Source: Ruminococcus flavefaciens (GTDB lineage: Bacteria; Bacillota; Clostridia; Oscillospirales; Ruminococcaceae). From it: a DNA stretch of 64,000 bases. Positions within the stretch are counted from its first letter, which is position 1; each line of letters starts with the position of its first letter. Below the pieces are notes generated by a model. It was not told the origin of the DNA and did not search any database. It worked only from the letters and a program-made list of their open reading frames with translations. Position numbers and translations under genes: made by a program. The DNA is taken from contig NZ_FPIP01000008.1 in NCBI RefSeq assembly GCF_900119075.1, forward strand, positions 96,601 through 160,600. The letters run 5' to 3'. Positions 58,036-64,000 of this stretch are shown here, piece by piece.

Positions 58036-60612
58036 TCATTTATCCTCCTTTCTTTTCCGCAGAAGCAGTCCTGCGAAAGAGAGTATGATAACGGCTGAAC
58101 CTGTTATCATATATGGAACTACGCCGCTGCCGCCTGTTGAGGGGAGCTTATAGATCTGGAGCGTTTCATTGAACACTTCGTTCAGATCAGCCTTGATAGT
58201 AAAGTCAAGACCTGTGTGTGTCGGACACTTGTTCAGAGCGTCGATAACGCTTTGATGATCCATTTCAAAATTAACACTGTCAAGGAATATGTTATCTCTG
58301 GAAGATATATCATCTGATGATGAAGAGATGATATTGCCGCTTGCATTGTATTTAGTTACTGTTTCGGTTTTGGGAACGAGAAGAAGCTGAATATCAAACA
58401 GAGCTGTATCCGTATTATAGAGCGAGAAGTTTTTGTCATTTCTCAGATAAACGTAATCTCCGTTTTTTATCTTCATAGCATTTGGATTTGCGTTCGGATC
58501 TTCACATTTGATATAGTTAGAAGTAAGCTCATACTGAGTATCTCCCGGATTTCCGTGGCGGTAATAATCGTCAGTAAAGAAAGTTTGTATCGTAGAGCCA
58601 TTTGAATCAAGTATATCACATCTGTTGACATTTGCAACATATGCTTCATATTCAGTAATAGTCTCGATATAGCTTCCGTCGGGGGCAGATACTTTTTTAG
58701 TTGCTTTATACATTCCGCCTTCTGCTATTTCAATATCTGCATGAGTAAGGTTGACATTTGCGTCTCTGACCTTAATGTATATTGTTTTGTATTCGCCGTC
58801 ACAGTATATCGCTACGCTCTGAACATTATCGCCTGTATTGTCAAATGCTTTCAGAGTTGCATATTTATAGTTCCCATCGGCACTGCTTTCAAGAGTCATC
58901 CACCTTGATGTATTATTATCCGTCGGGAAATAGAACCATGCATCCTGATTTACTCGAGATATCGGTATCTTTAATCTTATAGTATCTCCTGTTTCGATCT
59001 CTATCGGATTATTTTGATTATTATGTGCTCCATATATACTTAAAAAATCATAGTCAATAAGCTTTTCTTCAAGCACCCTGACATAAAATTCCTTTACATC
59101 GTTTTGAGAGAATTGGTATTTTATGACCACATCGCCTGCTTTGTTGGCTGTATATTTTCTGACCTTTTTGTAGTAGGTATTTCCGTCACTGCCTGTAACA
59201 GAAATACTCTGTGATTCGTCATAATTACCGGGGATCAGGATATTTTTATATTCATTTTCCCGATTTGTATCATAATAAAACCATTTGTCTGGGAGCATTG
59301 AATAGCCTGCAATAGAAATTGTATCTCCCTTTTGGATAATATACGGGTAATATGGAGAATTATGAACGTATCCGTTGTCATTCGGCAGCCAGGTAAGCTC
59401 CTCCAGCGATTCATGGAGCTTCTCTTTTTCGACTTCACCGAGAGCGGTTACTACATATATGGAAAAGCTATCTGCGTCGAAGACAGCTCCGCTTTCCGAG
59501 ACAGCTGCATTTTCGACTATCTCCGCGCCGCCGCTGTCCGCAATATGGAGCAGGCTGTATTGACTGCCGCTGAGCTTCTGCTCCTCGGGGAGGTCTATCT
59601 CAACGTGTACTACTGAACTGTCAGCAGGTTCAAGCTCAATGCCCTCTGGGGAAATGAACGAGATATCAACGGCAACTGCCTCGATATCGGCTGTCTCTGC
59701 GCCAAGAGCGTCTGACGCCTGCTTAATGGCTTCTTCACGGGAAATATCTGCGGCGAGCATTTTTGTGCCGTCGGGGAATATGCCCTGTTCAGCCGAAGCG
59801 GACACCTTTATTCCTGATACGCTTTCAGCTGTGAACTTCATAGCAGTCTCATCGGCTGTTTGAGGCGTTTCAACAGGCACATATCCGAAGATATGCTCAT
59901 CGTCGGTTTGATAGCTGCATTCAGCTACTGCTCCGTCGGTCTGTCCTTCTATGGTTATGATACAGGGGTTGTCGGTATCGGAAATTATTTCGGAAATAAT
60001 GCCTGAGCGGTCTGCCTTTCCGTCAAGGTCTGTGTCAAACAGAAGCACATCTCCCCGTTTGGGCGAGCCCTTATTAAAAGGGGACAGAACTCCTTTTGCA
60101 CTGAGTTTCAGCGACCATGCCCAGCAGCCTGAGCTGAATGGTATATCTGCTTCGGTTACGCCTGCATAGTGCAGACAGAAACAGGTGAACATTGTATTCC
60201 AGTCGCCGTAAGGATTTCCGAACCAAGCGCCGTATCGGCTGTAATTCTTATGGGTACAGCCGTCGTCGCCGATAATATAGTTCTGAGTGTTTTCGGTATA
60301 GCCTAACTGCGAAGCTGCTATGAGAGCAGCATTTTCAGCAAGCTCGTCTGTGAGCTCGGGAAGCGTAGATTCCCATACTTCATCAGTTTCGCAAAGAGAA
60401 CTGCTGAGAAGCGACATATCAGCTGACTGTCCGTTAGTATCAGGAGCAAGCGTTTCGTCTGTCATTGCTGTGCCGATACCGCGCAGCTGCCAGAAAACGC
60501 CTGTAGAAACAAGCACGGACATGGCAGTGATAAATGATGTGAGCCGTCGTTTTTGTTTCTTCTCCATGCGAAGCTCATGAAGATATTTTTTCAAGGAGTT
60601 ATTCAAATCCAT
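58036..60612 (-). CDS. LPxTG pilus-tip-like protein with a degenerate CHAP-type domain
   Basis: 858 residues. A basic N-terminus (KKQKRRLTSF) and a signal/anchor helix (about 25-45). A CHAP/NlpC-like domain follows (about 85-225: YGDWNTMFTCFCLHYAGV, SPKRGDVLLFDTDLDGKADR). The positions where active family members have catalytic Cys and His carry Asn (DWNTMF) and Arg (ADRSGI), so it is probably not a hydrolase. Later regions are beta-rich repeats (about 390-800), ending in LPSTGG, a helix and RKRKEDK. Large size and operon position suggest the tip adhesin. Confidence 0.85.
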   Translation of the reverse strand: MDLNNSLKKYLHELRMEKKQKRRLTSFITAMSVLVSTGVFWQLRGIGTAMTDETLAPDTNGQSADMSLLSSSLCETDEVWESTLPELTDELAENAALIAASQLGYTENTQNYIIGDDGCTHKNYSRYGAWFGNPYGDWNTMFTCFCLHYAGVTEADIPFSSGCWAWSLKLSAKGVLSPFNKGSPKRGDVLLFDTDLDGKADRSGIISEIISDTDNPCIITIEGQTDGAVAECSYQTDDEHIFGYVPVETPQTADETAMKFTAESVSGIKVSASAEQGIFPDGTKMLAADISREEAIKQASDALGAETADIEAVAVDISFISPEGIELEPADSSVVHVEIDLPEEQKLSGSQYSLLHIADSGGAEIVENAAVSESGAVFDADSFSIYVVTALGEVEKEKLHESLEELTWLPNDNGYVHNSPYYPYIIQKGDTISIAGYSMLPDKWFYYDTNRENEYKNILIPGNYDESQSISVTGSDGNTYYKKVRKYTANKAGDVVIKYQFSQNDVKEFYVRVLEEKLIDYDFLSIYGAHNNQNNPIEIETGDTIRLKIPISRVNQDAWFYFPTDNNTSRWMTLESSADGNYKYATLKAFDNTGDNVQSVAIYCDGEYKTIYIKVRDANVNLTHADIEIAEGGMYKATKKVSAPDGSYIETITEYEAYVANVNRCDILDSNGSTIQTFFTDDYYRHGNPGDTQYELTSNYIKCEDPNANPNAMKIKNGDYVYLRNDKNFSLYNTDTALFDIQLLLVPKTETVTKYNASGNIISSSSDDISSRDNIFLDSVNFEMDHQSVIDALNKCPTHTGLDFTIKADLNEVFNETLQIYKLPSTGGSGVVPYMITGSAVIILSFAGLLLRKRKEDK

Positions 60613-60642
60613 CCCCCCTTTCTTTATAAATTATGTATAGCG

Positions 60643-61278
60643 TCATTCAGCCGACCATATCCTGAAAAGATATCTGCCGACCATCTGATCGTAGTCCACG
60701 CAGCCTACAGCAGTGCTGCGGCTGTCAACGGAAGTCTCACGCTGATCTCCCATAACAAAAAGCTTACCTTCGGGAACGGTATAGGGGAGATCTATATCAC
60801 ATTCGCCGAGAGCTTTATTGGTAACATAAGGTTCGTCAAGAAGCTTTCCGTTAAGATATACATTTCCATTTTCGTCAATATCTATATTGTCACCTGGAAG
60901 TCCTATGACGCGTTTGAGCAGAAGCTTGTTCTGCCATGAAACGCAGCATAGCTCTCCTGTAGAAAAACGCTTTGATTTTACAAGGAGTATAATATCGCCG
61001 TTGCTCAGTGTGGGCTTCATACTGTCCCCCGATACCTGTATTACAGGAAGAAAGAGCATTGATATCAGGACTGCAGCAGCAGCCACCACAAGGAGCGCGG
61101 AAACAGTGCTTTTGAGGATCCGTCGGAATTTAGCTTTGTTATCAAGCTTTGAACGCTCTGCTTCGACCTGTTCAACAGGCGGAAGCTCCGAGCTTTTTTC
61201 TTCATCGGTAGTCATCATTGTATAAACGAGGTCAACGAGCTCTCGTTTATTCAGGTCTCCGAATTCCTTTTTTGACAT
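60643..61278 (-). CDS. lepB: Signal peptidase I of the pilus operon
   Basis: 211 residues. Cytoplasmic N-terminus of about 57 residues, a membrane helix (about 58-78), then box B with the catalytic Ser (VSGDSMKPTLSNGD), box D with the catalytic Lys (LLLKRVIGLPGD) and box E (VMGDQRETSVDSRS). It removes signal peptides. Dedicated signal peptidases are common in Gram-positive pilus loci and sometimes help pilus assembly. First gene of the operon, start ATG 61278. Confidence 0.92.
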   Translation of the reverse strand: MSKKEFGDLNKRELVDLVYTMMTTDEEKSSELPPVEQVEAERSKLDNKAKFRRILKSTVSALLVVAAAAVLISMLFLPVIQVSGDSMKPTLSNGDIILLVKSKRFSTGELCCVSWQNKLLLKRVIGLPGDNIDIDENGNVYLNGKLLDEPYVTNKALGECDIDLPYTVPEGKLFVMGDQRETSVDSRSTAVGCVDYDQMVGRYLFRIWSAE

Positions 61279-61429
61279 TCTTTATCCCGCCTTTGTCAAA
61301 AATGAATTACAATATGTATTAATTATAGCACACGTTTATATTTTTATCAATAAAATACAAAGAAAAAAACTAACAAAAATCAACGCTTTGCTTTGTTGAT
61401 TTTGGCATTTATAAAGGCTTGATACAACA

Positions 61430-61453
61430 AAAAGGACGGCGTAAAGCCGTCCT
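61430..61453 (-). terminator. Rho-independent terminator
   Basis: AGGACGGC, 5-base loop, GCCGTCCT, followed by TTTTT on the minus strand. It ends the gene at 61554. Confidence 0.8.
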
Positions 61454-61553
61454 GAAAGCTTATTGCAGTATACTTCTGCCGTATTTTCGCCTGTAACTGC
61501 GGAATGAAAGCGGCAGCTCTGTAACAGATAAAATGTGTTTTGTGCGCCATAGT

Positions 61554-63800
61554 TCATGTCTGAGCCGTAATGCTGTCAACGAGCTTTTCGGCATCGTCAG
61601 CCGACAGGGGACGTCCCCATATAAAGCCCTGTATGAGGTCGCAGCCTATACTGCGGAGGGCTTCTAACTGTTCCTTTTCCTCAACGCCCTCAGAGATAAC
61701 GTTAAGCCCCATAATATGTCCCATTGATATTATTGCGGCAACATACTGTTTTGAGGATTCATTGGAATTTATCCTGTCAATGAAAGATTTGTCTATCTTC
61801 AGCAGGTCCGCAGGTATCTTGCTGAGGTAGCTCAGCGACGAATAGCCTGTGCCGAAATCATCAATGGCGAACTTTACGCCTATATCTCGGAGCTGATTTA
61901 TGCAGTTCAGAGCCTTTTCCGTCGAATCGATAAGTATTGATTCGGTTATCTCTATCTCAAGCTGAGAAGCTGAAATGCCGCTTTTGCTTATGAGCTCCTG
62001 TATCTCTTCAATGAAATCGTTTTTCAGAAGATGTCTTACTGACGCATTTACGCTCAGCGTAAGGTCAAGCCCTGACTTCTTTATTATCCTGCTGAAGCAG
62101 TCAGCCGCCTTTCTGAACACCATGCTGTCTACCTTGTCGATAAGACCGACTTTTTCGGCTATGGGTATGAATTCTCCGGGTGAGATGAAGCTGCCGTCCG
62201 AGTCCTTCATACGTGCAAGAGCTTCAAAGCCGCGCAGCTTATGTTCAATATCGTACTGGGGCTGTAAATTGAAATAAACAGTATCATTTTCAAGGGCAGC
62301 ACGTATTTTGTTCTCTATCTCAAGTATATGCTCGTTTCTGAGTATATCCGAGGAATAGCGCAGGATATGGTCGCTGCTGTTAGCCTTTTTTATTTCGTTC
62401 ATGGCTGCGTCGGCATGGGATATGAGCGAATCTGCTGAGTCGGCGTCCGTGGGATATTCCGCGTAGCCGAAGCTTGCGCTTATATAAAGGTCGCAGCCTT
62501 CTACTGTCAGGGGATCGATGAGAGCTTCTGCAAATCTGTCGATAGTATCCTTAAGCTCCTTGTCTGTGTCGTATCCGCAGATGATGAGCAGGAATTCATC
62601 GCCGTTTATGCGCGTTAAATAGTTCTGCACAGCCGAACTCTCATCTGCCGATAAGGCTTTCCAGCGCTCGGTGATACCGATAAGCACCTTATCTCCTGCG
62701 TCCTGTCCGAGAGAATCGTTAACGCTCTTGAAATGATTCAGGTCAATGGAAACAGCTGTGAATCTGTCATTGTTGGCTATCAGCTGGGAAATATGCTCGT
62801 TGCAGGCAAAACGGTTAGGCAGTCCTGTAAGTGCGTCGGTATAGCTCATATGCTTCAGACGTTTGAGTACCTTGTAACGGGAGATATGCGAAGAAATGAA
62901 AAACGTTGTAAGCTCCAGAGTTTCCTTGATGCGCATAGTCTCATTCGTATCAAAATTAGTAGCCCATATGAAGCCGAGTGTCTCGTGTCCCTGACGGAGA
63001 GGGAAGAGAACAACGCTTTCTACTCCTGCTTCCACAAGAGTCAGATACCACGGATTGTTTATCCTGCTGTAGTATTCCATATCATTCTTATCCTGAATGA
63101 TAACACAGTCGTTTTCGCTGCCTATCATATTTATCCACGAGGCTGCAATTTCATAGAAGTTATTAAATTCCGTAACACGCTTGATAGTGCTGTTTTCCTT
63201 GAAGTCGGTCGCAAGGATAGAGTATGTCTCATCGGTGTCGTTGAGCAGAAGTACGGTGCAGCATTCGGCTTTGCATATCTGACGTATCTCAGAGATTATG
63301 CTTTCCATGGCGTCCCTGAGGCTGTTTGCTTTGTGGAGCTTTATACAGGTCTTGAGGACGTCGTTTGAGGTCTGCACCGTGTTTACAGTATCAAGAATGA
63401 TATCGGGGTTATGGCTTGGAGAAGCCATATATGCGCAGTAACAGACGTCTCCGTCTTCATAGTCCACAGGCATGGCGTAGATATCGAACCAGATATCAAT
63501 GTTGTCCATGTGAGAATAGGTATGAACAGGAGTTTTCAGTACTGCGGCACGGAAGCATACGTCCTCAAAGCTTCTGTTTTTCGGGAAATACCTGTAGTAG
63601 AGCGAATCGGGCTCAAAAACGGAGCCTGCGTCGGACGAAACGTAGTATTTCTCATCTCTGAGCCGTATTTCGATCATTTCCATGTATTTTTTATTGCAGG
63701 CGGCAATACGGATATCTCCATAGCCGCCGTCAGCTGTTTTTTGTACTGATATGATGCAAGTCGGAGAAAAAAAGGTATCAGCAAATCTCTGTATATCCAT
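61554..63800 (-). CDS. GAF-GGDEF-EAL cyclic di-GMP protein
   Basis: 748 residues. Residues 1-130 and a GAF domain (about 165-305) match the cyclase at 6060 (FFSPTCIISVQKTADGGYGD; RQGHETLGFIWATNF). The GGDEF domain (about 320-475) has RINGDEF, where the first Gly of the motif is Asn, so synthesis is doubtful. The EAL domain (about 495-745) has FEALARM, the metal-binding FAIDDFGTGYSSLSYL, KIDKSFID and ISEGVEEKEQ, all as in active phosphodiesterases. It is probably a c-di-GMP phosphodiesterase tuned by the same signal as the cyclase. No membrane helix. Confidence 0.92.
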   Translation of the reverse strand: MDIQRFADTFFSPTCIISVQKTADGGYGDIRIAACNKKYMEMIEIRLRDEKYYVSSDAGSVFEPDSLYYRYFPKNRSFEDVCFRAAVLKTPVHTYSHMDNIDIWFDIYAMPVDYEDGDVCYCAYMASPSHNPDIILDTVNTVQTSNDVLKTCIKLHKANSLRDAMESIISEIRQICKAECCTVLLLNDTDETYSILATDFKENSTIKRVTEFNNFYEIAASWINMIGSENDCVIIQDKNDMEYYSRINNPWYLTLVEAGVESVVLFPLRQGHETLGFIWATNFDTNETMRIKETLELTTFFISSHISRYKVLKRLKHMSYTDALTGLPNRFACNEHISQLIANNDRFTAVSIDLNHFKSVNDSLGQDAGDKVLIGITERWKALSADESSAVQNYLTRINGDEFLLIICGYDTDKELKDTIDRFAEALIDPLTVEGCDLYISASFGYAEYPTDADSADSLISHADAAMNEIKKANSSDHILRYSSDILRNEHILEIENKIRAALENDTVYFNLQPQYDIEHKLRGFEALARMKDSDGSFISPGEFIPIAEKVGLIDKVDSMVFRKAADCFSRIIKKSGLDLTLSVNASVRHLLKNDFIEEIQELISKSGISASQLEIEITESILIDSTEKALNCINQLRDIGVKFAIDDFGTGYSSLSYLSKIPADLLKIDKSFIDRINSNESSKQYVAAIISMGHIMGLNVISEGVEEKEQLEALRSIGCDLIQGFIWGRPLSADDAEKLVDSITAQT

Positions 63801-63946
63801 ATTGACTCCTTTCTGTTACAGGCTGTTTTCAAAAAAAGCGGCTTGATCGGCATAATAATTCAATTATATTATATACCATATTTTTTAAATTGCAATTAAC
63901 GAAATATTAATATTAAGAAAAAAGAATACCGCCATTAACCGCAACA

Positions 63947-64000
63947 CTTATATAGAAGCTTACAGTTAATTATGGGGGAAACCTTTCTGAGGAAAGGTTC
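63947..64000. repeat. Inverted-repeat intergenic element, copy 3 (cut by the window end)
   Basis: CTTATATAGAAG (63947-63958) followed by TATGGGGGAAACCTTTCTGA and GGAAAGGTTC. This is close to the reverse complement of the right end of copy 2, so it is in the opposite orientation. Confidence 0.65.

Noticed and set aside
61336..61557. 73-residue minus-strand open frame after the GGDEF-EAL gene
   Set aside because: It contains the terminator hairpin of that gene and has no ribosome-binding site.
1..64000. CRISPR array, tRNA, rRNA, transposase or prophage genes
   Set aside because: No regular repeat-spacer pattern, no cloverleaf or rRNA sequence noticed, and no recombinase or phage protein among the coding regions.

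Overview
The window looks like chromosome of a cellulosome-forming rumen or gut Ruminococcus (Firmicutes), most like R. flavefaciens. The evidence is type I dockerins on at least six secreted proteins, threonine-rich linkers, CE1, CBM22 and SGNH esterase modules, Cthe_2159-type and CotH modules, LPxTG surface proteins with sortases, strong AGGAGG ribosome-binding sites and moderate G+C. The species is inference. I found no rRNA, tRNA, CRISPR array, transposase or phage gene.

Layout. 1-5.8 kb: two tandem modules, each an ECF sigma factor overlapping a membrane/secreted EF-hand (dockerin-like) protein. 6.0-7.5 kb: a GAF-GGDEF diguanylate cyclase. 7.9-11.1 kb: a two-enzyme esterase with dockerin and CBM22. 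11.2-15.3 kb: a small secreted protein, then a response regulator, ABC transporter and histidine kinase operon of the peptide-antibiotic type. 15.5-20.3 kb: a secreted RTX-like repeat protein and a CBM22-dockerin-CE1 esterase. 20.3-29 kb: a zinc-ribbon membrane protein, membrane-anchored and lipoprotein genes, an orphan solute-binding protein, an unknown secreted protein and a DUF169 protein. 29.1-35.6 kb: two divergent secreted dockerin/Cthe_2159 proteins, one with a CotH kinase domain. 36.0-40.2 kb: an operon of a J-domain/kinase-like protein, a von Willebrand A protein and a divergent PurA homologue, facing a Nudix-winged-helix (NrtR-like) regulator across an operator-rich spacer. 40.3-42.2 kb: class III fructose-1,6-bisphosphatase. 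42.3-48.2 kb: a CotH, DUF4956 and VTC polyphosphate polymerase operon facing a two-component system. 48.4-53.3 kb: two small hypotheticals and a multiple-monosaccharide ABC transporter. 53.7-61.3 kb: a sortase-assembled pilus operon of six genes. 61.5-63.8 kb: a GAF-GGDEF-EAL protein related to the cyclase at 6 kb.

The common theme is the cell surface and plant-fibre use: debranching esterases, carbohydrate-binding proteins, pili, sugar uptake, and several regulatory layers (ECF factors, two two-component systems, c-di-GMP). The points most worth checking are: (a) in both ECF modules an in-frame ribosome-binding site plus signal peptide lies inside the long ORF, suggesting two products from one gene; (b) a 42-bp ECF-type promoter with a fixed 15-bp spacer lies upstream of three scattered genes for exported proteins; (c) the J-domain/vWA/PurA-like/Nudix locus, which is the best candidate for an undescribed system; (d) phased repeats between the polyphosphate/CotH operon and its neighbouring two-component system; (e) a family of long inverted-repeat intergenic elements.
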